DNA from: Priapulus caudatus | Taxonomy: Eukaryota > Priapulida > Priapulimorpha > Priapulimorphida > Priapulidae | DNA: 64,000 bases | Direction: 5' to 3' | NCBI RefSeq assembly: GCF_000485595.1 | Contig: NW_014577068.1 | Span: 338,379 to 402,378 of the forward strand | Shown here: piece after piece, positions 1 through 10,662 of the stretch | How the letters are laid out: the number at the start of each line of letters is the position of its first letter | How positions within the stretch are numbered: the first letter of the stretch is position 1 | Translations under genes and position numbers: made by a program | The notes under the pieces: generated by a model | Seen by the model: the letters and a program-made list of their open reading frames with translations, nothing else | Databases searched by the model: none | What the model was told of the DNA's origin: nothing

Positions 1-36
1 TAGGGTTAGGGTTAGGGTAGGGTTAGGGTTAGGGAG
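1..36 (+). repeat. Short TTAGGG telomeric-type tract
   Basis: About six imperfect TTAGGG units open the window, then the text agggagtaggcgaaggcgac follows at 31-50. Nearly the same follow-on text is found after the TTAGGG array at 13061-13082, so this tract belongs to a dispersed unit. A true left chromosome end should read CCCTAA on the plus strand; this reads TTAGGG, so it is more likely an interstitial tract or a contig joined in the wrong direction than a real end. Confidence 0.85.
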
Positions 37-499
37 TAGGCGAAGGCGACATACTCGCCGACACCTCGGGTACTACATATACAGGGTTCATAGTAGTAAG
101 ACACATGTTGAAATAAGGACTTATAAGACCCTTTTTGGAGGCCAAAATAAGACTTTTACGCGATTTCTGATAGATCACCGACTATTAAAGTACACTAATA
201 ATATTTATATACACAATTGCACAGCAGATTTAATTATTCCGTATTATATATACAACAATTCTTACTCTAAGTTGAGAACAGTTTATAAAACAATGTTGAA
301 AAATGGTCCTTTGGCAAAAAATAAGGACTATTAAGTACTTTTCTAAGATTTCACCAAAAATAAGTACTAATAAGGGCCCTTATTTTATTTTTCGCAAAAT
401 AAGTACTTGTAAGACTTTGGAAGACCCGCTACGAACCCTGGATAATTATGTTATAACAGATGACTACATATTACATTTTATATACACGTTATGACTTAC
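37..499. other. AT-rich stretch downstream of the last visible AK9 exon
   Basis: Intron or flanking DNA on the AK9 side of the window edge. It carries diverged direct copies of a motif like aaataaggact (near 113, 316, 356 and 398). I see no exon with usable splice sites here; the 63-codon plus-strand frame at 303-494 is rich in AT-type codons and looks like chance. Confidence 0.5.
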
Positions 500-621
500 T
501 CTCTCCCTGTCCATGTTCTCTTTTGCTTCTCTTTTTCGTTGATGTCTGGCATCTCTTCTTGCCTTCCACTTATTTAACCTTTCCGGCAGTAGTCTGGAGA
601 TTACAGCTGAATCCTCCAAGT
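500..621 (-). CDS. AK9: AK9 exon s: last exon visible
   Basis: Acceptor cgttggtag, strong donor gtaagt, phase 1 in, 0 out. Encodes LEDSAVISRLLPERLNKWKA then a basic helix (RRDARHQRKREAKENMDRER). The frame leaves through a good donor, so more exons must follow to the left; none fits in bases 1-499. Confidence 0.88.
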
Positions 622-3600
622 CTACCAACGTTTCACATATCTTATTATACACATATATTCGTGCGTAAGAGTGAATATTCCTGAACCATACTGAGTAAAA
701 ATTTAGCAAACAATAGAAAGCTATATGTAATGAACATATGCAATTATTTGCACACACTATAGAAGTATTTTCATGCATCTGTATCTTTTCATGCACTCCA
801 ACTTACTCAAGAGGATGGCAGCATCTGGAAAGAAGCCACTGCTGGCCAGAAAGTGAGTGTCCTCAGGTGTTCGAGGAAAGTCTTCAAGTATGAAGCCATG
901 TGACCTATACACAATCTTCTTAGTTATGATCACCATAGTTCAAAGTATAATTCAAGGTTAATTTGATCGATCTTATATAGTCAGTCTAAGTATTTTTGAA
1001 TTCACTTTGTTTTTGCTTACAATAAACGAGTTTTTCAGTGTGGGTACCAATATTTCTCATTTATCTTCTACTTCCAAGTGTCTACAACACTTTCTTGTTA
1101 CATTATTAAATGTCAGCTACTCGTATACATGTATTACACGGGCTTAGAAATGGTGTTTAGAAATGTATTTCCTCAGAAACTGTGTTTAGAAAAGTGTGTC
1201 TTACATGTAAGGTTCTTTCTGCCACAGGTCAGGTAGTATTCTGGCAAGAGTTTCTGGTGCTAGAGCTTCCCCATCTTTTAAAAAAGAAAAGATGTTCTCT
1301 TCTTCTTCTGTAAAGCCATACTTCTTTTTAGGGTCCTGTTCTTCATCCTCAGCAGCCTCCACATCTTCTTTCCCATCCTCACTAAAATAGTGCAACAATT
1401 ACTATGGGTTATATTTAACTCAATTACAAATGGGTTATATTTAACTCAATTACAAGAAACATTGATAATGAAACTTTGATTATTCAGTCATATTTTTCAG
1501 GTTGGAATCAACACGTATTTATTATACCACAAATATAGCACGTTGTGCAGCACGACAGTGTTGGTTGAAAGGCAATAGCTGCTGCTGCACTACTGTTTCT
1601 GCCGTTGCTGCATGATGTTACCATCAATACAATTAAATTAATAAAACGTTGAAAAATGGACATAAGCTTGGTCAAAACGTGTGAAACGAAATAGCATGTA
1701 GCAAAAGATGAAAATGTAATGTTTCTATGCATCTTTGACTCTTAATATTCACTATAGGGCACTAATTAGTGCTGAGCTGCATGGTGCCTTTAAACACAAC
1801 AAACATTTTTAACATCTCATAAAATCAAATTGTGGATTTTTCAAATAATTAAATGCGGCAAAAATGTGAATCTGTATAGTGGCGCACTTTCCCGTGATCT
1901 TGAATGTGAATCTTTTTCTATGTGTCTATCTGCAAGATATTTACCTTTCAAATTCTTTATCTTCCTCGAACTCTGCTGGTACAACTGGATGCTGTGTTTT
2001 ATGGATAATCAGCTCCTGCAACTTCTCTCTGAATTTGATGTGAAAAACGCCTAGTTTTTGGGCCAGAAGCCGGCCGATTGTCGTTTTTCCAGCTCCCCGT
2101 GGGCCCAACATGAACAGTCGAAGAGGGGGAGGCTAGAAAAACATAAGGGAAATTAGTGGGCACATGTGATAAACCTGATAATAATGAATATTGTATACTA
2201 TAAAGTCAGAACTAGAGTAGCCATTTTCAAATAAGTTGGATATAATGCAGATTACTTAAGACATAAAAATGTAGGGGTTATGCCCAAAACACAAATAGTC
2301 CATAAATTCTCCCGATGACTGGCCTATAAATCATATATTGATAACGAATTGAATATTTGGTTTAAATACCAAAGTAGGCCTACTTCAATTTATATAGTAC
2401 AATAATTATAAAATCATTATACATTATACATTATAAATCAAATTACAGTTACCTTTGGAGGATCACTATCAGGCATAAATGCAGACGGTGACAGCAGGAA
2501 CTTTCCCTTAGCATCCTCCGTAGAGAAAAAGTAAGTTTTCTCTCTAAACTTTGCTGACAGCTCTGGGTTTCCTGGATAGAGCACGTTCTTCTCAGTCAGA
2601 GCCACTGGGCAGTAACGGTTCGTATCACCCAGTGCAATTAACCTGCTCTTATATGTCTCTGGGTCTTCCAGCTGCAAAACATGAGGTGATTACCTATAGT
2701 GAATATTGAATTAATCGCAAAAGCCTTATAGTGCCAAATATGCAATACGTATCAGATATGCTCAAGGTAGTAACTTTCAAGAGTATGCTCTATAAAATCA
2801 GTATAAATTAACTTTTGAAGGAGTACAGAAAGATAAGAATCTGAAGTTCAAATCTAAAGTGAAGAATAATGCATTAGCAATAACAACTAGATTAACATAA
2901 ATGATTGTGCTATTTGCTATACATTGCTGTACACCATATTAGCTGCAGAATATGACTGCACGACTTGCATGCTAAAAGCAATATTTTATTAAATGTTTTG
3001 GAATGTTGGTCATGCATAGCAGCATTTTCAGTGAATCGCATGAAGTCCATCAATAAAACGGAGTATTCAACTCCAGACTCTCGTTAATTTTAACCCTTGC
3101 TATAACAATCAATCTTGTTTATACTAGGCATACTTGTGTAACACCATTTTCTGCCTGCTCAAAATACTCCTCCATAAGTTGTCCTATGTCTTCATCATCT
3201 TCCTCCTGGTCTAATGGTGAATACTCCCACGCTTGATACTTGAAACGTCCTATTGCACGCAAGGATTTTAAAAACCAGCAACATTCTGACCATGTTAAAA
3301 ACAGATGGATAGATGGAACAATAAAGAAATACTGGGAGATTTCCATATTATATGTTTTATATGCAAGAATTCGTCTTTAGTACGTAAATAATATCAGGAA
3401 TATAAGCGTTGTGATTCAAAGCATTTAGATTTGTGCGGCTACTACTAGCAGCACTCATGCGACCTTTTCTTATGATGAATAGACGTGGGATAAACACTGG
3501 TAGTGATATCACCGAGCACTCATGGCTTCACGAGTACCTTCTATCTTCGAAATGACTTCACGGAGAATTTCTTCCACCGAGTTGTTAGTGATGTCAACAG

Positions 3601-3758
3601 TCTTTGTTTCTAGACTTGTGTTTCCAGTGACCAGAGACACAATGTTCTCCAGCTTTGCCTGCTCTTCCTGAGCTCTCATTTTGAAGTTTTCAGTCTCAGT
3701 GCCCTCTGGTGATGCAATCCACTCCATTATGATATTATCAGGAGTAAGATAATATTAT

Positions 3759-3796
<38 letters not shown>

Positions 3797-6700
3797 CATA
3801 TCTATATGTATATGATGAACAGTGATAACTGTCAAAGCCTGCCTATTCATAAAGAAATATTCTCTATGGTTAGGCAATAAATAGAAACATTTTATGCACA
3901 TCTTCAATTCAGCTTATTTCATAGACATTTTCCATCAGCAAATTTGATGCTAAACACCTTTCCCTGTGTACAGGTAAATGTATAATATTAATTAACGTCT
4001 AACTGGTCTGATTTCATTACCAGTCTCTAAAAGTTCATTTAAAACACTTATTTGTGTGTTTCCTCGTGGAGAACGTGCAATGATTAGCTTCCATGTGTAT
4101 GCACAACAATAATTATATGCAATAATACCATGCACATAATATATTATACACTATATACATATATTCGTGATAATATCCGATGCAAATCTATGCTGTAAAT
4201 ATTCTGGCATACCTTTAACTTAGTAAAATATTATGATTTGAGAGTGATATTACACATTTATTTACAACACAAAGAATTGAGCAATAATTTACTGGGAAAT
4301 TATGCTCTCTCTGGACATTACGTATAACAAAACTCCATTAATTGCCAAAGACATACCGGTAGTTACTTTACCACAAAACAGTGTTAAAAATAGCTAGATC
4401 AGTAACTAAACAAGTGGGACATTTAGACATATCTATTGTACCAGCAGTTTTCCCTGCTGTAGTCTCATGCCACCGACGTAACAGCGTTGGCAATCCTTGT
4501 CCGGCATCCGTCAGGACAATCATGTCATCTACTAGCATCCCCCTGTCAACCATCACTACCCACTGGTCATGAGAACTTGGCCATCCATCCAGTATAAAAC
4601 CACCTTGCCTGGAAATTATACGAGATCAGTACACAGTGCACTAGAGCATGTGGGATATAGTTAACAACAAGAATGATTTCTGCTACAGATTTGCAATGAG
4701 TCTAGGTTTGGCATAGTCATCCACCATAATATATGTGATGATCGCTATTCGTTATATATGCAACATAATTTCCATAGTTGTTATAACTTTCTGTGCATTC
4801 AGTCAATGTTATCTTCATCTGCAATGATGGGCTACATAAGATAATCATTACTAGGCAGACCATGTAGTATCATATATCGGCATTTAATAGTTGCTGCAAG
4901 AAAGTACAATGACTGTCCTAGTATGGTGAGGTACGTGATATGACAATCAGTGCACGTATATATATCTGCTCAAATGCACCCTATCTCTAAATAGATCTGT
5001 ACCTTTTCCCATCTTCTCTTTCGGATGCTGACTTCTTCTCAGCAGCTACAATCAGCCTCTGCAGCATCTCAACGTGGAGTTCAGGAGTGAGGGTCACTTC
5101 CTGTTTGCTGGCCTCAGCAGCCGCCGCCTCCATCGCCGCTGCGACATCTGGGTGGGTCTCGTCCACGGTGCTAGAACCACCCGTCTTATCATCAGCGCCT
5201 ACAAATCATCAAGTAACCTTCAACCGTCAAATCATCAGCGCCTCAAACAATCAGTTACTATACCGTCTTTATCATCAGTTTGATTTACAGTGCCTATACA
5301 AGTGTGTCAATAGTCTCATCCAACATAGTGTATGAGTGGACCTGATGATAGTACGTACCCGTGCCTCAGAAACCTTCATGCTTTAAAATGCTTTTTGATA
5401 CCATTAAGTGCAATACGTCTGTTCTGAATTAACACCAGCTTCAATTCTAAAGCAAGGTTAACAGCACCAAGCAGTTCTACACGAACTACATAAGAAATAA
5501 TATGAAATTGTGTTGTTACCTCCTGCATAGGCTTCTTCTGCCATTTTGTCTACAATTGAGGTTATTGTAATCTCGGCTGCATGGCGTTTTGCCTGATTAA
5601 TGATCTCAATCTTCTTCTCTTCCAGATATTGGCTTTCATGCTCCTTTGCACAAATTACCTGTAAAAAATCAACAAGCAGCAGGTTTTAATATTTATATGA
5701 CCATTGAGAAGTTAGTACAGATACAAATTAAGACATTATAGAATACCATAGTAAATATATGAAAATATCATATTACATACATGATTTGCAGAAAGGAAAG
5801 GCAGAAAATAGCAACCTCTCACTCAGGAAGCAAGCACTCATAATTTCACTTACTAACATATCTTGCTTGCAATTAAGTACATATATAGCCAAGCTGCAAT
5901 GGTTGCAATTAAGGTAGTTGACATACCACAGCATCATAGTGTTGAGCCAGCTTCTCACATAAAGTAGATTTGCCAGAAAGCGGTGGACCCAGCACACAGA
6001 TCTTGCATGGTATGCGTGGGTTTGGTGGCAGGAGATAGTACCGAGGGTTCTCTGTGAATCTTTCCACAGCTTCTTTCGAAGACAACATATACATCTTGTC
6101 TAGAAAACTAAAAAAAATTAAGACCTAATGTTTTCAGTGTAATAGGTGCACATAGTTTCTAAAAAAGTCCAAAGAAGTTTTAAAACACCATTATAAGTTT
6201 TGATTACAGGAAAAGACAATATCATTTGCACAACAGCTATGTCTATAATTAAGTCAAACTCACATAAAATGGTCTAAAACGTCATTGATTCAGCCAAATA
6301 TGCCAAATTGCTTAAAATTCTTCTAATTTGCTAAATATATTTAACACTTTAAATTGTTTAATTTACACTTTAATTATGTATGCTTACGAACCCGGAGTAA
6401 TACATATTTGCACATTCTTGACACGTGATTATCAAATAAAATTTCTAGCTCGTTCATCAGTTTTATTCATGGATATCTGTGGTAATTACTAATACCAATT
6501 ATATACCATGATTATGTATATTGATTGCATTCAATATACATAAGTTGATGTTAATCCAGCACACCTGACTGCAAACTGAGGTCTTCCTTCCACCATATTG
6601 CCTTCATAGAGTGCCACTGGACAAAGGTTTTGCCACTTAGAGCGCCTCCACCGCCACTTAGGCGCCACCATGTTTTTTCCTGCTAAGGCTCTCATTATCT

Positions 6701-9700
6701 CATCCAATTCTGCTCCTTCAAGGCTATCATCATCCACCGCCATAAGCCGCTTTGGTGCAATCGCACGCTGGATTGGCAGCACTGCTAATCTCTCCAACAT
6801 GTTCTAAAACAAGTATAATCACATTGTAGTTAGTAGTTTGGCTATTCCTATTTTAAAGTTGATGTGTCCCAGGATTATACCACAGCTGGGCATATTAAAA
6901 CGCTTGACCTAATTTTTATTTTTGAGAGCATAATCAGCGTATTGTTACACTTGTTCCACGTTGTTTTCTTCTGCAAAAACAACCAGGAACATGTCTATAA
7001 CCAGTCGGTGACACAGCATGCCAGACTAAGTACTAATGGGGCCCCACCTTTTGAGAGCATTTCATGCCTTAAATGTCATTACAATTCATGTCACATATTT
7101 TGTTTACACATATATTTTTGCTATTGTTTATTATTATAATGCATTTTACTAGGTAAAAGTACAATGATTATATGCTGCATGCTGGCATGCACAGGTCATG
7201 CATCTAAAGAGTAAAAACAGTTTGCCATACCATGTATACATCATCCACTGCGTGGTTTGCATCCAGCTCAATGACATACTGCTGGTCGTGTTTCTCAATA
7301 TAATTCTATAACAGTAAACCACAGTAAACCAGTATAACAGTAATAAGTAGTAAAGTAATAACAGTAAACAGTAAACAGTAATAAGTAAACAGTAATAACA
7401 GTAATAACAGTAAACGGTAATAAGTAAACAGTAATAAGTAGTAAAGTAATAACAGTAAACAGTCATAAGTAATAAGTAAACAGTAAACAGTAAACAGTAA
7501 TAAGTAAACAGTAAACAGTAATAAGTAAACAGTAATAACAGTAAACCAGTCAACTAATCAGCACCAGGATTGCCCATACACACCTGCTCAAACCAAAGTG
7601 CTTATAAAGATAATAATATATTATATTGTAATGTTTTCCCCTTTCTTTACTTTATCATTTCCCTTTTAGTTATGTTTCCCTTGCGTGCGTGATCCCCGCT
7701 AATTGTGTAATGTTGCAATAACCGCTCCGGCCGTTACCACACACCACGTGGCAATCGAGTCAGCCGAATTCACAATCCAGCAATCAAATCTTAGCCCGGT
7801 GGTAACAGCCGGGGGGTTATTGCGACATTACACAATTAACGAGGATAATGCAAGGAAAACATAAGAAAAAGGGGAATGATAAAGTAAAGAAAGGGGAAAA
7901 CGTTACAATAATATATATGTCGAGTAAAGTGAACACTTCTGACAAAATACAAGATTTTTCTAGTGAGCACAATTTGTGGGCTCGATAATCAAAACAAATT
8001 GTACTAGTCGCCTGTGTTAACACAGAGACGCCTTGAAAAATTAATCATTAATTTGTCTAAGTAAATGTTTAAAATGGAATATAAAACCTACCTCCAACTG
8101 TATGAGCTGGTGAGCTCTGAACAGTTGAATATCTGCAGTAAGGACGTCATTGACATCCTCTGGTCGTTTCACCAGACGGCGAACAACATCAGGGCTCACT
8201 ATAGTTTCATCTAACACCTGTATGTATTATATTACTATATCATATGTTATATCGATCTGTTAAAAAAAGACTATTTCCACCCACAAGTGTGTTTATACTT
8301 CTTCTTTGGCCGAATAAATTTCTATCGAAACATGTCTTTACCTATATAATATCAGGAGTTAATATTGACAAATTTGTCATTATTAACTCCTGATAATAGT
8401 AAACAAAGGTAAAATAGAGTTCATGTCATGATATTTTGCATTATGGTAAATTTTTAAAGATGCATCCAATTGTTTCATAACCAGAGAATTACTGATTTAG
8501 ATGGACGTGAGAAAAAGTGAATTCGTGATTAATAATTCTTCAAAGTACTGTTTAAACTTTAATCAATCTACAGAGTATATTCTCTTTCAAAAGAAAACAA
8601 AGGTTTCACCTCAACAACCTCCAGTTCAACGTTCTCTTCCATGGCCTCTTCTTCATCTTCCTTTTCTGTCTCTATTTTCTGAAACAATACCATGAATATA
8701 TGATTTAAAAAATTCTTTAATCATAGTGTTGCACTCTATGGAATACAAACTGTAGTAATCAGTTAAACACAGAATCATTTAAATAATGCAGCCTCAAGTT
8801 TTCAGCCTACTTTTATGTTCTTTTGAGTATGATGAATACCTAGGAAAATAAATAAATTACAATGTCAAATAGAATTGCAGAACTAGTTTTCAAAAATCCA
8901 AAACATAAAAAATGTATGTAAAATGTTCTACCAGCAATCAGTTTACAATTATCTATGGCTTTAGCATTCAAAAAACCAGTCCAAACATGAAAGTAAACGT
9001 GCTAAACGTTAAATGATACCATCTTTTCCTTTATTTGAAATATAAACACAGTTGAAGACACCATTTAGATATGTGCCTCTATCACTGAAAGATCGACAGA
9101 CAAGTGACTCAACCAATATCGCTTGACGATATCAGATGAACTAACAGTAACAAGCACGCGGTTTCCTTACTTCGGTTTTGATGACATCGGGTAAGTACAT
9201 ACTCCTGGTGTAAAGATTATTGGTGAGAAAGTCAACCCTTTGATCAGACCTTCGTTTCTCCAAGTCTCTGTCAGGTATCTATCGTATAAGGGCAGTGAAC
9301 ATATGGACGTGTTTTGCATGTAATCACCTCCAAATTACTAACATACAAGTTACTCTAATATAGCAAAAGCAGTAGTAGTTGAATTAGCCAGTATTACAAA
9401 GCATTTACATTTTAAAATGTTTTCATCAAAACAAAGTACTGAGAGTGAAAAGGCAAATAATGTGGATAATATTTTGAATATACATATAAATGATGCCCAT
9501 ACCCTCAGATTTATGATGACATCTGGCTTTAAATCCCAGGACCATATCATATCCAGTTGTTTCTCAACTGACATATATTTTGTGCCTACTACTGGGAAAC
9601 TATCCAACGTATAACCTATATGTGAACAATTCATAATGTAAAACAAAAAGTAAACCCAATAAATGCAACATAAATAGTTTGGAAGAGCTTGCAATGACAA

Positions 9701-10337
9701 TCAAATGCAGAGAATATGTTATTTTGGTTTTGTGCTGCATATCTTTTAATAATTTCATTGAAAACGAATATACTTTAACCTGTATTTTTTAAATTCTGAG
9801 GAAAGAAAGGTTGGTCTGAGTGTTTTCTTTAATCAGAACAAAAATCATGACCACAAAACCTAGGAAACCATCCCTTTATACGTCATTTCTCAGCAGCAAA
9901 TTTTGAAGGTTTACAATAACTTTTTCATGATTCAGTTTAACGTACCATAATGTCTGACCTCTGGCGATTTAATCTTTTCATTCAGAAGGTCGAATACCAC
10001 GCTATCTGTTGTCATGTCACCGCTCGTCAACAACTTCTTCAATTCTTTGCCTTTGTCTGTGCTTTTTTTTATTGCCTCTTCTAATAGTTCTGTGCCTATA
10101 AATATATCGTATAATGTAGAGGCATGCAGTCAATGTACCTCAAGAAAATGCTCAATTTGCTAGAAGTATAATTCATTTGTTTAAATCAGTTCAATTTAAA
10201 CCAAAGCTATGCTTACAATTGATTAGAATACAGTTCCAGTCCTTGCAGAGCCATGTAGCAAGAGTTGTTTTGCCAACACATGGTTTTCCCCAAACCACAA
10301 AACATGCTGGCTTCGACTTTAAAAATTCCAACTCAAC
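500..10337 (-). CDS. AK9: Adenylate kinase 9-like protein, partial (19 exons, both ends missing)
   Basis: Multi-domain nucleoside mono/diphosphate kinase of the AK9 (AKD1) family, linked to ciliary nucleotide balance. Exons in transcript order: 10217-10337, 9946-10095, 9503-9615, 9171-9278, 8610-8678, 8092-8217, 7231-7305, 6565-6803, 5927-6107, 5520-5658, 5003-5198, 4442-4608, 3538-3705, 3134-3249, 2453-2671, 1945-2132, 1205-1381, 807-904, 500-621. They give 924 codons without a stop, with phase agreement at every joint. Three P-loops are visible: GKPCVGKTT (about residue 17), GPPLSGKST (374), GPRGAGKTT (739); two NMP-kinase motifs GGFILDGWP and GFILEDFPR follow the second and third. Vertebrate AK9 is about 1,900 residues, so roughly the C-terminal third (at least one more kinase unit) lies left of base 500 or is absent. 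The acidic linkers of the vertebrate protein are much shorter here. The start codon exon was not found upstream of 10337, where repeats begin. Confidence 0.9.
807..904 (-). CDS. AK9: AK9 exon r: substrate-loop motif of unit 3
   Basis: Acceptor gtgtatag, donor gtaagt, phase 2 in, 1 out. Encodes SHGFILEDFPRTPEDTHFLA and GFFPDAAILL; GFILxxFPRxPE is the adenylate kinase substrate-binding motif with its conserved arginine. This exon is hidden in six-frame ORF lists because it is short. Confidence 0.92.
1205..1381 (-). CDS. AK9: AK9 exon q
   Basis: Acceptor ctattttag, donor gtaaga, phase 2 in and out. Encodes an acidic stretch, then FLKDGEALAPETLARILPDL and WQKEPYM, the helix pair of the NMP-binding part of unit 3. 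Confidence 0.9.
1945..2132 (-). CDS. AK9: AK9 exon p: third P-loop
   Basis: Acceptor gtttttctag, donor gtaaat, phase 0 in, 2 out. Encodes PPPLRLFMLGPRGAGKTTIG, the Walker A loop of kinase unit 3, then LGVFHIKFREKLQELI and PAEFEEDKEFE. Confidence 0.94.
2453..2671 (-). CDS. AK9: AK9 exon o
   Basis: Acceptor ttttgcag, donor gtaact, phase 0. Encodes LGDTNRYCPVAL, NVLYPGNPELSAKFREKTYF and FSTEDAKGKFLLSP; this is the same kind of CPV...YREKxYxFSS block that precedes the P-loop in each AK9 repeat, here before unit 3. Confidence 0.93.
3134..3249 (-). CDS. AK9: AK9 exon n
   Basis: Acceptor gcaatag, donor gtatgc, phase 1 in, 0 out. Encodes FKYQAWEYSPLDQEEDDED, the conserved FxYxAWE block plus an acidic run. 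Confidence 0.87.
3538..3705 (-). CDS. AK9: AK9 exon m
   Basis: Encodes NFKMRAQEEQAKLENIVSLV and SVEEILREVISKIEG. The donor gtactc at 3537 was preferred over the later gtgata because only it gives the conserved joint IEGRFKYQAWE with the next exon. The acceptor (caccag) is approximate. The long acidic linker of vertebrate AK9 before this point is nearly absent. Confidence 0.78.
3760..3794. repeat. (AT)n microsatellite in an AK9 intron
   Basis: An uninterrupted run of alternating AT of about 35 bases between exons m and l. Confidence 0.95.
4442..4608 (-). CDS. AK9: AK9 exon l: substrate-loop motif of unit 2
   Basis: Acceptor atttccag. Encodes QGGFILDGWPSSHDQW and MLVDDMIVLTDAG; GGFxLDGWP is the NMP-kinase substrate-binding motif and VDDMIVLxD the following strand. 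The donor (gtacaa at 4441) is weak and was chosen because it leaves phase 1, as the next exon needs; the true 3' edge could be elsewhere. Confidence 0.8.
5003..5198 (-). CDS. AK9: AK9 exon k
   Basis: Acceptor atttgtag, donor gtacag, phase 1 in, 2 out. Encodes DETHPDVAAAMEAAAAEAS and LTPELHVEMLQRLI. The motif atcatcagcgcc at this exon's 5' edge (5190-5199) is duplicated about 40 bases further into the intron. Confidence 0.85.
5520..5658 (-). CDS. AK9: AK9 exon j
   Basis: Acceptor ttttttacag, donor gtaaca, phase 0 in, 1 out. Encodes a charged helix (KEHESQYLEEKKIEIINQAK ...) equivalent to the helix after the second P-loop in homologues. Confidence 0.85.
5927..6107 (-). CDS. AK9: AK9 exon i: second P-loop
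   Basis: Acceptor tttttttag, donor gtatgt, phase 2 in, 0 out. Encodes SSKEAVERFTENPRYYLLPP, then ICVLGPPLSGKSTLCEKLA, the Walker A loop of kinase unit 2. Beyond the donor the frame simply runs into intron. Confidence 0.93.
6565..6803 (-). CDS. AK9: AK9 exon h
   Basis: Acceptor gttttag, donor gtgtgc, phase 0 in, 2 out. Encodes MLERLAVLPIQRA through APKWRWRRSKWQNLCPVAL and GRPQFAVS; the WRxRSKWxxxCPV block is a conserved AK9 signature that precedes each repeat of the kinase fold. The frame stays open past the donor, but joining the next exon restores the conserved VSFLxK. Confidence 0.92.
7231..7305 (-). CDS. AK9: AK9 exon g
   Basis: Acceptor gttatag, donor gtatgg, phase 0, 25 codons. Encodes HDQQYVIELDANHAVDDVYM, matching the conserved PQYLIELNGN-like segment that closes kinase unit 1. 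The acceptor side abuts a tandem repeat (7306-7555). Confidence 0.87.
7306..7555. repeat. Tandem cagtaa/taagtaa array in an AK9 intron
   Basis: About 250 bases built from shuffled taacag, taagta and taaacag words, directly at the acceptor of exon g. The minus-strand 134-codon frame across it (tyrosine/leucine-rich) is a product of the repeat and runs into exon g by read-through. Confidence 0.9.
7626..7908. mobile_element. Fold-back MITE in an AK9 intron
   Basis: Inverted arms of about 110-120 bases start at TTGTAATGTTTTCCCC (7626) and end at GGGGAAAACGTTACAA (7908), with a GC-richer centre. It has no coding capacity. The flanks are TA-rich, so the target duplication cannot be told. Confidence 0.75.
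8092..8217 (-). CDS. AK9: AK9 exon f
   Basis: Acceptor acatacag, donor gtaggt, phase 0, 42 codons. The segment RRLVKRPEDVNDVL matches the conserved VQRPED stretch of the family. Confidence 0.87.
8352..8393. mobile_element. Terminus-only copy of a TA-flanked MITE
   Basis: A 42-base near-perfect palindrome TCAGGAGTTAATATTGACAA... and its complement, with TA on both sides (8350-8351 and 8394-8395). Its ends are those of the 917-bp element at 14761-15677, so it looks like two terminal repeats fused with the body lost. It lies in an AK9 intron. Confidence 0.7.
8610..8678 (-). CDS. AK9: AK9 exon e: acidic linker
   Basis: A 69-bp exon between tttcag and gtgaaa, phase 0. Encodes a lysine/glutamate-rich linker (KIETEKEDEEEAMEENVELE). 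Vertebrate AK9 has a longer acidic stretch at the same place. Confidence 0.8.
9171..9278 (-). CDS. AK9: AK9 exon d
   Basis: Acceptor acgatag, donor gtaagg, phase 0 at both ends. Encodes IPDRDLEKRRSDQR and a C-terminal YLPDVIKTE, equivalent to the lid-region of unit 1 in AK9 homologues. Confidence 0.85.
9503..9615 (-). CDS. AK9: AK9 exon c
   Basis: Acceptor acatatag, donor gtatgg, phase 1 in, 0 out. Encodes YTLDSFPVVG and ends with LKPDVIINLR, the conserved beta-strand segment of the first kinase unit, which fixes the frame. Confidence 0.9.
9946..10095 (-). CDS. AK9: AK9 exon b
   Basis: Acceptor tttatag, donor gtacgt, phase 1 in and out. Encodes a helical stretch ending in KIKSPEVRHYG, matching the conserved segment that leads into the substrate-side loop of kinase unit 1. 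Confidence 0.88.
10217..10337 (-). CDS. AK9: AK9 exon a: first P-loop
   Basis: Acceptor tttttcag, donor gtaagc, ends in phase 1. Encodes VELEFLKSKPACFVVW followed by the Walker A loop GKPCVGKTTLA, the ATP-binding loop of the first kinase unit. A short upstream exon with the start codon is expected from the family but I could not place it. Confidence 0.9.
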
Positions 10338-10662
10338 CTGAAAAATTATATGAGAAATTTACGCAATAGTCAATACTATAAACAATTTATTAATAATTCT
10401 CTTGGTTTATCCTCAATATGCACTTAATTACCAAGCTGTGAAAGAATTATTTAACATTTTGAATCTGGCTTACTTCACAACAATCCCACTCCTATCATCT
10501 ATACTAATATTTCCAATGATTGTTCGTCTGTTTGTCGCCTGGCTATAGGCGACCAAATGGTTGATCCATGGGGTGCTGAAACTAGTGCTTGACCCAGGGA
10601 GTGTCATGAGATAGGTGTCATTGACCTCAAAGGTCATTGGAGGTCACATGTCATGAATGTAA
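10338..10662. other. Stretch upstream of AK9 exon a
   Basis: AT-rich DNA in which an AK9 first exon was looked for and not found; the one donor-like site (gaagtaagc, near 10470 on the minus strand) has a stop just upstream in the needed frame. Confidence 0.4.

Noticed and set aside
1-36. Calling the left edge a chromosome end
   Set aside because: The repeat orientation is wrong for a left telomere, and similar tracts occur internally with the same flank.
9350-9700. 116-codon minus-strand frame as a separate gene
   Set aside because: It is AK9 exon c (9503-9615) plus read-through into both introns.
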